Source: Mumia quercus (lineage in GTDB: Bacteria > Actinomycetota > Actinomycetes > Propionibacteriales > Nocardioidaceae). From it: a DNA stretch of 64,000 nt. The notes under the pieces are model-generated. The model ran no database searches. It saw only the letters and a program-made list of their open reading frames with translations, and was not told the DNA's origin. Shown here one piece after another: positions 7,160 through 15,933 of the stretch; the stretch's first letter is position 1, and the number at the start of each line of letters is the position of its first letter. A program made the translations under genes and the position numbers. The stretch is from contig NZ_JANZYO010000001.1 of NCBI RefSeq assembly GCF_025506335.1, positions 404,074 to 468,073 of the forward strand, in the 5' to 3' direction.

Positions 7160-8440
7160 GTGACTCGTCGAGGCAGCGTTCCCGTGGCCGACCGGTGGGT
7201 CGCCCTGGTGACGGGGGCGCTCGCGCTCGTGGTTCTCGCGGCCGCCGTCGCCGTGACGGCCGTCGCCCCCGACGCCGGCGTCGTCGACCCGGTCCCGTCC
7301 CCCCTCGGCTGGGCTCTGGGGGCGGCGACCGTGGTGCTGCAGGCGGTCGCGCTGCTGTGGCGTCGTACGGCACCGAGCGCAGTCCTGCTCGTCGCCGCCC
7401 TCGGGATGGCGCTGTGCGGGGTGTGGGGGCTCGGAGCCAGCATCGGTGTCGCACAGCTGGCCGTGCTGGTCGCCGCGTTCACCCTCGGTCTGGCCGAGCC
7501 GCTCGCACGGACGTGGCCCACCTTCGTCGGCGCGGCCGCGCTCGCGGCGGTCGGTTCGGTGCTCAGCGTGGTGCAGAGCGGGGAGCCGCTCGCGGTGGCC
7601 GTCGGCCTCGGTGCGATGCAGGGCACGGGTACGGTCGGGCTCCCGCTGGCGGTCGCGCTGGTCGTGGCCGCGCGGCGCGAGGTCCGTGCGGCGCGTCAGA
7701 GCCGCATCGACGCGCTCGAACGCGAGCGCGGTGCCCTCGTGCAGGCCGCCGTCGCTCGGGAGCGCACCGCCATGGCGCGCGAGCTCCACGACATCGCCGC
7801 CCACCACCTCTCCGGGATCGCGGTGATGACCGCGGCGATCGGTACTCAGATCGACTCCGACCCCGCTGCGGCGAAGGAGGGCGTGGCCCAGGTGCGCGCG
7901 CAGAGCACGGCTGTGCTGCGCGACCTGCGCAACCTGGTCAGCCTGCTGCGTGAGGACGATGAGCGCACCGGCACGCCCGAGCCGGACCGCGTACGGTCCG
8001 AGTCGCTGGCGGGGATCGGCGCCCTCGTCGAGTCGGTCGGCGGCACGGGACGTGACGTCCGCTTGACCGTGCTGGCGGGTGGGCATCCGCTGGGCCAGGG
8101 GGTGGGCCCGCTCGGCCAGCTCGCGGCGTACCGGATGGTGCAGGAGGCCCTCGCCAACGCTGCGCGGCACGCGCCGGGCGCACCCACCGACGTGACCCTC
8201 GACGACCGCGACCCCGACGCCGTGCTGCTGACCGTCCGCAACGATCCGGCGCAGGCCCGTTCCGTCCCGCAGGGGAGCGGCGGATTCGGTCTCGTCGGGA
8301 TGCGCGAACGCGCCGAGCTCACCGGCGCCCGCCTCGACCTCGGTCCCACCGCCGACGGCGGCTGGTACGTGAGCCTGCGCGTCCCGCGCGACCCCGACCT
8401 TCTCACACTCGAACCCACGACCCCGACGGAGGACGCATGA
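7160..8440 (+). CDS. Two-component sensor histidine kinase (NarL-partner, HisKA_3 type)
   Basis: A 426-residue protein. Six hydrophobic segments fill residues 13-172. Next come a short coiled linker, the HisKA_3 dimerisation box with phosphoacceptor His210 in MARELHDIAAHH, and an HATPase domain with the N-box YRMVQEALANAARHA and G-box GFGLVGMRERAEL. No extracellular sensing domain is evident, as in kinases that sense membrane stress or their own transporter. The GTG at 7160 lies six bases after TAGCGT (7148-7153), giving a likely leaderless mRNA. It overlaps the response regulator by 4 bp and belongs with the ABC exporter downstream. Confidence 0.92.
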   Translation: MTRRGSVPVADRWVALVTGALALVVLAAAVAVTAVAPDAGVVDPVPSPLGWALGAATVVLQAVALLWRRTAPSAVLLVAALGMALCGVWGLGASIGVAQLAVLVAAFTLGLAEPLARTWPTFVGAAALAAVGSVLSVVQSGEPLAVAVGLGAMQGTGTVGLPLAVALVVAARREVRAARQSRIDALERERGALVQAAVARERTAMARELHDIAAHHLSGIAVMTAAIGTQIDSDPAAAKEGVAQVRAQSTAVLRDLRNLVSLLREDDERTGTPEPDRVRSESLAGIGALVESVGGTGRDVRLTVLAGGHPLGQGVGPLGQLAAYRMVQEALANAARHAPGAPTDVTLDDRDPDAVLLTVRNDPAQARSVPQGSGGFGLVGMRERAELTGARLDLGPTADGGWYVSLRVPRDPDLLTLEPTTPTEDA

Positions 8441-9102
8441 CCCGGGTCCTGATCGCCGACGACCAGGCGCTCGTACGCGCGGGGCTGAGGACGCTGATCG
8501 ACGCCGAGCCGGACCTCGAGGTGGTCGCCGTCGCCGCGGACGGTCGCGAGGCGGTGGAGGCCGCCCGTGCGCTGCGTCCGGACGTGGTCTGCATGGACAT
8601 CCGGATGCCCGGGCAGGACGGGATCAGCGCGACCCGGGAGCTGTGCGGTCCCGGCGTGGCCGATCCGATCCCCGTCCTGGTGCTGACGACGTTCGACATC
8701 GACGACTACCTCTTCGGGGCTCTGGAGGCGGGCGCTTCCGGGTTCCTCCTCAAGGATGCAGAGCCGGACGTCCTCGTGGCGGCGGTGCGCTCGGTCGCCA
8801 AGGGCAACGGCACCCTCGACGACGCCCTGACCAAGCGCGTGCTGCGCGAGGTCGTCACGCGACGCGAGATCGTCCCGGTCACCGCCGGTCGGGCGACCGA
8901 GCTCCTCACCGCCCGCGAGCTCGACATCCTGCTCCTGCTGGCACAGGGGTTGTCGAACGACGAGATCGCGGCGCAGCTGTTCCTGGAGACCTCGACGGTG
9001 AAGTCGCACCTGGCGCGGATGATGCCCAAGCTCGGCGTCCGCTCACGCCTCCAGGCTGCGGTCTGGGCGTACCAGAACAAGGTCGTCGCGGTCCCCGACT
9101 GA
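8437..9102 (+). CDS. NarL/FixJ-family response regulator
   Basis: A 221-residue protein. The receiver domain (1-120) has the acidic pair Asp8/Asp9, phosphoacceptor Asp54 in VCMDIRMPG and the conserved Lys in GFLLKDAEP. A LuxR-type helix-turn-helix occupies about 150-212 (LTARELDILLLLAQGLSNDE, TSTVKSHLARMMPKL). It is co-translated with the kinase. The most likely target is the ABC transporter promoter just downstream, which carries a perfect hairpin/palindrome at 9128-9151. Confidence 0.93.
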   Translation: MTRVLIADDQALVRAGLRTLIDAEPDLEVVAVAADGREAVEAARALRPDVVCMDIRMPGQDGISATRELCGPGVADPIPVLVLTTFDIDDYLFGALEAGASGFLLKDAEPDVLVAAVRSVAKGNGTLDDALTKRVLREVVTRREIVPVTAGRATELLTARELDILLLLAQGLSNDEIAAQLFLETSTVKSHLARMMPKLGVRSRLQAAVWAYQNKVVAVPD

Positions 9103-9127
9103 CACGTACGCGCACGGCGTCGGCGCC

Positions 9128-9151
9128 GGGTTGCATCGAAGGATGCAACCC
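9128..9151. promoter_or_regulatory. Perfect 10-bp inverted repeat before the ABC exporter genes
   Basis: GGGTTGCATC (9128-9137) and GATGCAACCC (9142-9151) flank GAAG. It lies 26 bp after the response regulator and 88 bp before the ABC ATPase start. It could be the regulator's operator or a stem-loop attenuating read-through; no T-tract follows, which favours an operator. Confidence 0.5.
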
Positions 9152-9238
9152 CGCGATCTCCCTCTCGTGCGGCTCGTGGCGACCCCCTGCCGGTTCCTAG
9201 TGTCGAGGACGTACCCCTCCGACGACCGAGGATCTGCG

Positions 9239-10018
9239 ATGACCCTTCCCCTTGACCACCGCGCCACCCGCCCACACCCTCCTGGCAGTCCCGCCCGTCC
9301 CGCGCTGAGCCTCGTCGACGTGCACAAGACGTACGCCGGGAGCGCCGGGCCGGTGCACGCACTGCGGGGCATCTCCCTGGCCTTGGAGGAAGGCTCCTTC
9401 ACCGCGGTGATGGGTCCCTCCGGATCGGGCAAGTCGACCCTGCTCAACTGCGCGGCAGGTCTCGACGTCGCCAGCAGCGGCCGGATCACCGTCGGCGAGC
9501 ACGACATCAGCAGGCTGTCGCCGGACGCGATGACGCGCTTCCGCCGCGACCACATCGGGTTCGTCTTCCAGGCGTACAACCTGATCCCGCACCTGAGCGT
9601 CGCCGACAACGTCGCCCTGCCGGCGATGCTGGCCGGTCGCGACGCCGAGCCGGCGTGGCAGGCCGAGCTGCTCGACGCCGTGGGCCTGAGCGCGATGGCG
9701 GACCGCCGCCCCGGTGAGCTCTCCGGCGGCCAGGCGCAGCGGGTCGCGATCGCGCGCGCTCTCTACGCCCGGCCCACCGTCGTCTTCGCCGACGAGCCGA
9801 CCGGCGCGCTCGACCGGCGTACGGGTGCTGCCGTGCTGGAGCTGCTGCGTGAGACGGCACGCCGACTCGGGCAGACCGTGGTGCTCGTGACCCACGACCC
9901 TGTGGTGGCGGCGAGTGCGGAGCAGGTCCTGTTCCTCTCCGACGGTCGCCTGGTCGACCGGATCGAGAACCCGACGGCCGCCCTCGTGGCTGAGCGTCTC
10001 CTCGGGCTGGAGCGGTGA
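9239..10018 (+). CDS. ABC transporter ATP-binding protein (MacB/LolD-like)
   Basis: A 259-residue ATPase. Walker A is GPSGSGKST, the Q-loop is FVFQAYNLIP, the signature is LSGGQAQR, Walker B is VVFADEP and the H-loop is VTHD. All are intact. The first 30 residues are a Pro-rich extension. The ATG at 9239 has GAGGA six bases upstream, so I discard longer frames. It overlaps the permease by 4 bp. This kinase-regulator-ATPase-permease order is typical of Bce-like or MacB-like exporters and detoxifiers of antimicrobial peptides or lipids; the substrate is inferred, not seen. Confidence 0.92.
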   Translation: MTLPLDHRATRPHPPGSPARPALSLVDVHKTYAGSAGPVHALRGISLALEEGSFTAVMGPSGSGKSTLLNCAAGLDVASSGRITVGEHDISRLSPDAMTRFRRDHIGFVFQAYNLIPHLSVADNVALPAMLAGRDAEPAWQAELLDAVGLSAMADRRPGELSGGQAQRVAIARALYARPTVVFADEPTGALDRRTGAAVLELLRETARRLGQTVVLVTHDPVVAASAEQVLFLSDGRLVDRIENPTAALVAERLLGLER

Positions 10019-11901
10019 ACGCGATGTGGCGTCTCGCGCGCTCGGGTGCCGCTGCTCACCTGCCGAGCCTGGTCGGGCCCTTCGTCGTGGTGGCGCTCGC
10101 CGCGGTGCTGCTCTCGGGTACGGGGGTCCTCGTCGAGTCCGGCGCCCGTTCGGGTGGCGCCGGGTTTCTGATCGCCCTCGCCTTGTCCTTCACCGGCACC
10201 GCGACGATGCTCGTCGTCTTCGTCGTCGCCGCGACCGTGTCCCTCGCCCTGCGTCAGCGGCAGCGTGACTTCGCTCTGCTCCGTACGCTCGGCGCGACCC
10301 GGAGCCAGGTCCGCGGGCTGGTCCGCCGCGAGACCACGCTGGTCGTGCTGGTGGCCGCCCCGCTGGGTGCGCTCGTCGGACTGCTCGCCGTCCCTCTGCT
10401 GACGCCCGTCCTGGTCGAGGCGCAGATGGTCGAGCCGGGCTTCCGGATGGCACTCTCGCCGGTGCCGGTCGTGGTGGCCACGCTCGTCCTGCTCCCGGTG
10501 GCCTCGCTGGCCGCGCGGGTCGCGACACGTCCGACCCTGCGTACGGCGCCGTCGGCGGCCGTGACGCAGAGCGTGGTGGAGCCGGTCGGCATCGGACCTG
10601 TCCGGCGGACCTTCGCCGCCGTCCTGGCGGTGGCGGGACTCGTCGCGGCTCTGAGCCCGTGGGTCGTTCCCGGGACTCTCGGGAGTGCGCTGGCAGCGAC
10701 CTCGGCGTTCCTGCTCATCGGCGCCGCGGCGACAGCCGGCCCGCTCCTCGTCGGGTGGCTGCTCGACCACGCCGCACGGTTGCGTCGCGGCTCGGCCACC
10801 CGGCTCGCCTTCGCCAACACCCGTGGGTTCTCGCGGCGGCTGACCACCGTGGTGGTGCCGCTCGCCCTCGTCCTGGGTGTCGGCACGGTGCAGGCGACCG
10901 TCGACGACACGCTGGTCGAAGGCGGCGAGCGCCAGCTGGCCGCCGGCCTCGACGCCGACCTGATCGTCACCGGGCCCGGCCTCGACGAGGAGCGTCTCGC
11001 TGCGCTCGCGGCCGTGCCGGGTGTCACCGCGACGGCTCCGCTCGGCACGGTGCCGGCCGAGGTGCGGACGGACGACGAGAGCGGGTGGCTCGGACCGCTG
11101 GGGTGGGAGCCGCTCCAGGTACGGGCCCTCCCGGCGGGTGGGCTCCACGGCTTGCTCGACCCGCAGCTGCGGGAGGGCGATCTGGCAGCACTGGACGCCC
11201 CCGGAACCGTGGCGATCAGCCGCGACGCTCGACTCGACACTGGGAAGGGCATCGGCGAGAAGATCGCGATCCGCTGGGCCGGTGGCGATCTGACGTGGGT
11301 CGAGGTCGTCGCCACGTACGAGCGAGGGCTGGGCTTCGGCGACTACCTGGTCGGCGAGAGCACCCTCGCGGCGGACGGTGTCGACGTCCTCGCCGACACC
11401 GTGCTGCTGCGCACCGACGACTCCGCTGTGGCCCCGGCCGTCGCCGAGCTCGGGCTCACCGCGACGGACGAGGCGGCGTACGTCGCGTCGGCGACCGCGG
11501 CAGGAGCGGCGTCCCGTGACCTGTCGGCCCTGCTGCTGCTCCTTCTCCTGGTCTTCGTCGGTGTCGCCGCCGCGAACGCGCTGGTGCTGAGCACGGCCGG
11601 GCGGCGCGACGAGCTGCGGCTGCTCTGGCGTACGGGCGCGACGCGGCGCCAGCTCGTGGCGATGGCGGGCGCGGAAGCCCTGATCATCGGAGTTGTGGCC
11701 TGGTTGATCGGCACAGCCACGGTCGTCCCCGCGGTCATCGGGGTCAGCGGTGGTCTGCTCGGCCTCGCGGTCCCGCCGTTCGACGGACGAGGCTTCGCCG
11801 TCCTGAGCGCGGTCGTGCTCGTCGTGCCCCTCGTGACTGTTGTGCCCGTGGTCGCCCGGGCGGTGTGGAGCCGCCGCGACGCATTGGCACACGCCGCATG
11901 A
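10015..11901 (+). CDS. ABC transporter permease with FtsX domains
   Basis: A 628-residue membrane protein. It contains two FtsX-type halves: helices at about 15-110 with the LRQRQRDFALLRTLGATRSQ turn, and a C-terminal block at about 500-620 with the parallel DELRLLWRTGATRRQLVAM turn. Between them lies a large, presumably extracytoplasmic domain (about 300-490). The duplicated arrangement is usual for MacB/LolE-like exporters of this type in actinobacteria. It starts with GTG inside the ATPase stop region, so expression is coupled. Confidence 0.9.
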   Translation: MNAMWRLARSGAAAHLPSLVGPFVVVALAAVLLSGTGVLVESGARSGGAGFLIALALSFTGTATMLVVFVVAATVSLALRQRQRDFALLRTLGATRSQVRGLVRRETTLVVLVAAPLGALVGLLAVPLLTPVLVEAQMVEPGFRMALSPVPVVVATLVLLPVASLAARVATRPTLRTAPSAAVTQSVVEPVGIGPVRRTFAAVLAVAGLVAALSPWVVPGTLGSALAATSAFLLIGAAATAGPLLVGWLLDHAARLRRGSATRLAFANTRGFSRRLTTVVVPLALVLGVGTVQATVDDTLVEGGERQLAAGLDADLIVTGPGLDEERLAALAAVPGVTATAPLGTVPAEVRTDDESGWLGPLGWEPLQVRALPAGGLHGLLDPQLREGDLAALDAPGTVAISRDARLDTGKGIGEKIAIRWAGGDLTWVEVVATYERGLGFGDYLVGESTLAADGVDVLADTVLLRTDDSAVAPAVAELGLTATDEAAYVASATAAGAASRDLSALLLLLLLVFVGVAAANALVLSTAGRRDELRLLWRTGATRRQLVAMAGAEALIIGVVAWLIGTATVVPAVIGVSGGLLGLAVPPFDGRGFAVLSAVVLVVPLVTVVPVVARAVWSRRDALAHAA

Positions 11902-11963
11902 ATGTCCGAATTGTCCTAGGCTCGAGTGAGAGAGGGCGGCACGAGCAGCCGGGAGGAGGGCTG

Positions 11964-12977
11964 ATGGTCCTTCGACAGGCGGCAGCGAGCGCGCTGGCCG
12001 GGGTCACCCTGGCCGGCGCGCTCGCCGCTTCACCCGCCTCGGCCGCCACTCCGGCCGCCCGCGACTCCGCCGACGACCCGGTGAACAGGGTCGTCGCGAT
12101 CTCGGTGGACGGCCTCAACCCGCAGGCGATCCGCGTCCTCGGCCGCGCCCGTACGCCGAGCTTTCACCGGCTGATGCGCCGCGGAGCGACGACCCTGAAC
12201 GCCCGTACCGCGCGCGAGCAGACCCGCACGCTGCCGAACCACGCGAGCATGATGACGGGCCGGCGGATCGACCCGCGCAGGGGTGGGCACGGGGTCACGT
12301 TCAACAGCGACACCGGCACGACCGTTCACCGGGCGGCGGGCAGGCGGGTCGCGAGCGTGTTCGACGTCGTTCACGGGGCCGGTGGCTCGACCGCGCTGTT
12401 CGCGGCGAAGCCGAAGTTCGCCCTGTACGCGCGCAGCTGGCGGGCGGCGATCGACCGGTTCACGGTGGACACGGACAACGCGCGCCTGGTGCGCCGGGTG
12501 ACCTCGGAGCTGCGCCGCGCCCCCCGGACGTTCACCTTCGTCCACCTGTCGCTGCCGGACCAGGCCGGCCACGCCCGCGGGTTCATGAGCGCCGCCTACC
12601 TGCGGGCGGTGCGCAGGACCGACCGGCTGCTCGGACAGATCATGGGCACGCTCCGCGCACGACCGGCGCTGCGCCGGCACACCCTGCTCGTCCTCACCGC
12701 GGACCACGGCGGCCGCGGCGCCTCGCACGACAGGGCGTCGAAGCCCGCGAACTTCCGCGTGCCGTTCATGGTGCGGGGCCCGGGTGTCGCGGCCGGGCGC
12801 AACCTGTACGCGCTGAACCGCGACATCGACAGCCCGGGATCAGCCCGTACGCGCTACCGCGGGCCGCAGCCGATCCGCAACGGCGACCTCGCCGATCTCG
12901 TCACCGACGTCCTCGACCTTCCCCGCGTACCCGGGTCACGGTTCAACGCGCGGCGCACCCTCGACGTCTTCGGCTGA
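11964..12977 (+). CDS. Secreted alkaline-phosphatase-superfamily protein (type I phosphodiesterase/nucleotide pyrophosphatase-like)
   Basis: A 337-residue protein with a signal peptide at about 1-27 ending in ASPASAATPA. The metal-binding core follows: VVAISVDGLNPQAI (first Asp), a nucleophile Thr likely in TRTLPNHASMMTGRR, LSLPDQAGHARGF and TADHGGRGASHD. These are the phosphodiesterase/pyrophosphatase signature positions. The ATG at 11964 follows a strong GGGAGGAGGG. It probably hydrolyses phosphoesters outside the membrane. Its 3' end overlaps the convergent HD-domain gene by 42 bp. Confidence 0.85.
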   Translation: MVLRQAAASALAGVTLAGALAASPASAATPAARDSADDPVNRVVAISVDGLNPQAIRVLGRARTPSFHRLMRRGATTLNARTAREQTRTLPNHASMMTGRRIDPRRGGHGVTFNSDTGTTVHRAAGRRVASVFDVVHGAGGSTALFAAKPKFALYARSWRAAIDRFTVDTDNARLVRRVTSELRRAPRTFTFVHLSLPDQAGHARGFMSAAYLRAVRRTDRLLGQIMGTLRARPALRRHTLLVLTADHGGRGASHDRASKPANFRVPFMVRGPGVAAGRNLYALNRDIDSPGSARTRYRGPQPIRNGDLADLVTDVLDLPRVPGSRFNARRTLDVFG

Positions 12978-13625
12978 GTCCGCGCCCGGCACCCCGCGTA
13001 CCCAGCCACGCTGGACACCCTCGTCGATGAGCGCCTCGGTGGCGGCGCCGAGCGTCGACGACCCGGCCGTGACGCCGGCCGCACGGGCCCGGACCTTGTC
13101 GAGGCTCGCACCCGGCATCCGCCAGGTCCCGCCTTCGTTGAACCAGTTCAGCAGCATCGGCTCGAGCCGGTCGACCGCCTTCGCGAAACGCGACTCCGGC
13201 GTCTCGCCCGCCTCGAACTCCTCCCACAGCGCGCGGAGCTCACGCGCCTGGTCGTCCGGGAGCATCGGGAACAGCCGGTCCGCTGCCGCCTCCTCACGCT
13301 CGCGCTGATCGAGGCGCGACGCCGCGTCGTACACCGGGCTGTCGCCCGCATAGATCTCGACCAGGTCGTGCACGACCACGAGCGTCACGGTGTGGCCGAT
13401 GTCGATCGGCTCGTCGGCGTACTCGGCCAGCAGCGCGACCATGAGCGCGAGGTGCCAGGAGTGCTCGGCGTCGTTCTCGCGACGGTCGGCTGCGGCCAGA
13501 GGCGACGCGCGCAGGATCGTCTTCAGCTTGTCGGCCTCGGCGAGGAAGGCGAGCTGCGCCGACAGGCGCTCGTCGATGCCCGCAGGGAAGGGGTTGCGGG
13601 CGGGGATCAGGTCTGGGTCTTCCAC
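12936..13625 (-). CDS. HD-domain hydrolase (5'-deoxynucleotidase/HDDC2-like)
   Basis: A 229-residue protein. The HD metal site is visible as His55 in NDAEHSWHLALM, His86-Asp87 in VVVHDLVEIYAGD, and a downstream Asp in KAVDRLEPML. This pattern resembles YfbR/HDDC2-type dNMP phosphohydrolases. The start is GTG 13625, with only weak ribosome-site similarity. The last 25 residues extend antisense into the 3' end of the neighbouring phosphatase gene, an unusual but readable convergent overlap. Confidence 0.85.
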   Translation of the reverse strand: MEDPDLIPARNPFPAGIDERLSAQLAFLAEADKLKTILRASPLAAADRRENDAEHSWHLALMVALLAEYADEPIDIGHTVTLVVVHDLVEIYAGDSPVYDAASRLDQREREEAAADRLFPMLPDDQARELRALWEEFEAGETPESRFAKAVDRLEPMLLNWFNEGGTWRMPGASLDKVRARAAGVTAGSSTLGAATEALIDEGVQRGWVRGVPGADSAEDVEGAPRVEP

Positions 13626-13707
13626 ATCCCGACACTCTCACGCCGATGAGTTGCGGCGTCGAGGCCGGTCAGAGGTCCAGATGTCGAGGACCGCGAGGAG
13701 CCGGACG

Positions 13708-15033
13708 ATGACGAGCACACCAGGACAGGCGACGACCGTCGCCGAGGCGGCGATCCTGCGCCCGGGCGACGACGGGTACGACGCCGCACGCCAGGTCTGG
13801 AACGCGATGGTCGACCACCGGCCGGCGATGATCGTGCGCTGTCGCGAGACGGCTGAGGTTGCCGCGGCGGTGCTGCTCGCCAGACGTGAGGGCCTCGAGA
13901 TCGGTGTCCGCTGCGGCGGTCACAGCGTCGTCGGCCACGCGGTCCCCGACGGCGGCCTGATGATCGACCTCACCCCGATGCGTGCCGTGCGGGTCGCGCC
14001 CGCGCGCCGCAGGGCGTGGGTCCAGGGCGGCGCGCTGCTCGGCGCACTGGACGCGGCGACCCAGCCGTACGGGCTCGCGACGACCGCGGGCAACGTCTCG
14101 CACACCGGCGTCGGGGGTCTCACGCTCGGCGGCGGGATGGGGTGGCTCGCCCGCCAGTACGGGTTGACGTGTGACAACGTCGAGTCCTGCGAGGTCGTCC
14201 TCGCCACGGGAGACGTCGTACGGGCGTCGGCCGACGAGAACCCGGAGCTCTTCTGGGGACTGCGCGGGGGTGGCGGCAACTTCGGCATCGTCACGGAGTT
14301 CGAGCTGCGCCTGCACGAGACGGGGACGCAGGCGCTGAGCGTCGCGCTGGACTTCCCCGCGGCGGAGGCAGCCGCCCCGTTCGCGCGGTGGCGCGACCTG
14401 AACGCGACCGCCCCGCGGCGCGCGACGTACGACGCGACGATCGCCGGCGGGATCGTGACGCTCGGCTTCGTCTGGGTCGGCGACCCCGACGAGGGCCGCG
14501 AGCATGCGCGCGTGCTCGACGCACTGGGGTCGCCGATTGCCCGGCGGGTCGAGGAGCTCTCGTACGTCGACCTCCAGCGCCGCGACGACACCGTCGAGGG
14601 GCACGCGGTGCGGCGGTACTGGAAAGGCCACTACCTCCGCGACCTGCCTGACGACGCGATCGACGTCCTCGTCTCGCAGGACCCCAGTGTCGCGGCGGGC
14701 ATCCAGGCCTACGGCGGCGCGATCGACGAGGTCGCCGACGACGCGACGGCGTACAGCCAGCGCGGCACCGTCTTCGAGTACGTCGCGGCGGCACGCTGGA
14801 CCGACCCGGCGGCCGACGAGGAGCGGATGGCGGCCGCGCGTGCGGCGGCAGCACGCCTGGCGCCGTTCGCCAGCGGCGTCTACGTCAACGCGCTCGGCGA
14901 CGAGGGCGCGGAGGGTGTGCGCCGGGCGTATCCGGCCGACAAGCTGGCCCGGCTCATCGCCCTCAAGGACGCCTACGACCCGGAGAACGTCTTCCACCTG
15001 AACCAGAACATCGCGCCGAGCGTCCGCCTCTAG
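13708..15033 (+). CDS. FAD-binding oxidoreductase (PCMH/berberine-bridge type)
   Basis: A 441-residue protein. An FAD_binding_4 domain (about 30-180) contains VRCGGHSVVGHAV, whose first His is the usual covalent FAD attachment site. The second attachment cysteine of bicovalent members is absent from GNVSHTGVGGLTLGGGMGW. The C-terminal BBE motif (YDPENVFHLNQNI) is present. The ATG at 13708 has GAGGAG seven bases upstream and is preferred over ATG 13681. Substrates of bacterial members are sugars or alcohols; nothing here identifies one. Confidence 0.88.
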   Translation: MTSTPGQATTVAEAAILRPGDDGYDAARQVWNAMVDHRPAMIVRCRETAEVAAAVLLARREGLEIGVRCGGHSVVGHAVPDGGLMIDLTPMRAVRVAPARRRAWVQGGALLGALDAATQPYGLATTAGNVSHTGVGGLTLGGGMGWLARQYGLTCDNVESCEVVLATGDVVRASADENPELFWGLRGGGGNFGIVTEFELRLHETGTQALSVALDFPAAEAAAPFARWRDLNATAPRRATYDATIAGGIVTLGFVWVGDPDEGREHARVLDALGSPIARRVEELSYVDLQRRDDTVEGHAVRRYWKGHYLRDLPDDAIDVLVSQDPSVAAGIQAYGGAIDEVADDATAYSQRGTVFEYVAAARWTDPAADEERMAAARAAAARLAPFASGVYVNALGDEGAEGVRRAYPADKLARLIALKDAYDPENVFHLNQNIAPSVRL

Positions 15034-15042
15034 GATCGCGGG

Positions 15043-15687
15043 ATGAGCGAGCCGGACTTCCTCACCCGCACCCGCATCTCGTACGACGCGATCGCGGACG
15101 CCTACGCGGAGTGGATCCGCGACATGGAGGTCAGCCCGTGGGACGACGCGGTGCTCGCCGCGTTCGCGCGGCGCGTCGCAGGGCGAGGGCCGGTGCTCGA
15201 CGCGGGCTGCGGAGAGGGCCGCATCACGGCACAGCTCGTGTCGATGGAGGTCGACGCCCGCGGGGTCGACCTCAGCCCGGAGATGATCCGCAACGCGCAG
15301 GCGTTCCGGCCGGATCTGCGCTTCGAGGTCGGGTCGCTGATGGATCTCCCGTACGAGGACGAGGCGTACGCCGGCGTGGTCGCGTGGTACTCCCTCATCC
15401 ACGTGCCGCCGTCCCGGCTGCGCGCGGCGGTGGCGGAGCTCGTCCGCGTGCTCGAGCCGGGCGGCTGGTTCCTCGCGGCGTTCCAGACCGACGCCGAGAC
15501 CTTCCGACCCGAGACGCTCGCGGAGATCCCGGTCTCGCTCGAGTTCCACCGACCCGACGCGGCCGAGTTCGGTGCGCTGCTGGGCGACCTCGGCCTCGAC
15601 GTCGACGCCACCACCGTCCGCGCCGCCGACGACGGTCCCGGCCACCCGACCCCGCACGCGTACGTGGTCGCCCGCAAGCGCGGCTGA
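15043..15687 (+). CDS. Class I SAM-dependent methyltransferase
   Basis: A 214-residue protein with motif I VLDAGCGEGRIT, acidic loop residues in DARGVDLSPEM, and motif IV-like YAGVVAWYSLIHVPP. The substrate is unknown. The ATG follows TAGGAT (15031-15036) by six bases, and the TAG of that box is the stop codon of the preceding oxidoreductase, so it may have its own leaderless promoter as well as read-through. Two strong hairpins follow. Confidence 0.87.
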   Translation: MSEPDFLTRTRISYDAIADAYAEWIRDMEVSPWDDAVLAAFARRVAGRGPVLDAGCGEGRITAQLVSMEVDARGVDLSPEMIRNAQAFRPDLRFEVGSLMDLPYEDEAYAGVVAWYSLIHVPPSRLRAAVAELVRVLEPGGWFLAAFQTDAETFRPETLAEIPVSLEFHRPDAAEFGALLGDLGLDVDATTVRAADDGPGHPTPHAYVVARKRG

Positions 15688-15693
15688 CGCGCC

Positions 15694-15725
15694 CGCACTT
15701 TCCGTTGGGGCCAACGGAGAGTGCG
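15694..15725. terminator. Stem-loop 1 after the methyltransferase gene
   Basis: A 15-bp stem (15694-15708 with 15711-15725, one mismatch) begins seven bases after the stop codon region. It is followed immediately by a second hairpin. No T-run is present, as is common in high-GC terminators. Confidence 0.7.
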
Positions 15726-15727
15726 TC

Positions 15728-15751
15728 CCCCACCGGAGAGCTCCGGTGGGG
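15728..15751. terminator. Stem-loop 2 after the methyltransferase gene
   Basis: A perfect 11-bp stem of CCCCACCGGAG with its complement around AG. Part of the arm sequence recurs once more at about 15764-15770 (TTCGGTGGGG), suggesting this is a small dispersed hairpin family. The 180 bp from here to the decarboxylase start hold its promoter region. Confidence 0.7.
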
Positions 15752-15933
15752 CATCGATTCTTCGGTGGGGCCTGGCGCCGGGCCGTACCGCGCCGAGGTC
15801 GCGCGCATCCAGAGTGCTCTGTCCAAAAGTCTGTGTTAGGACGGAAGAGAGGATCGCGTCGACCGATCGACGCCCCGGCGGCCCTCGCCCACCAGCAGCG
15901 CCGGCCCACGGTGCCTGGGGCCTGGAGGAAGCT

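Noticed and set aside
9763-11892. A 709-codon minus-strand frame across the FtsX-type permease
   Set aside because: Low-complexity shadow; the plus strand has ribosome coupling and family motifs.
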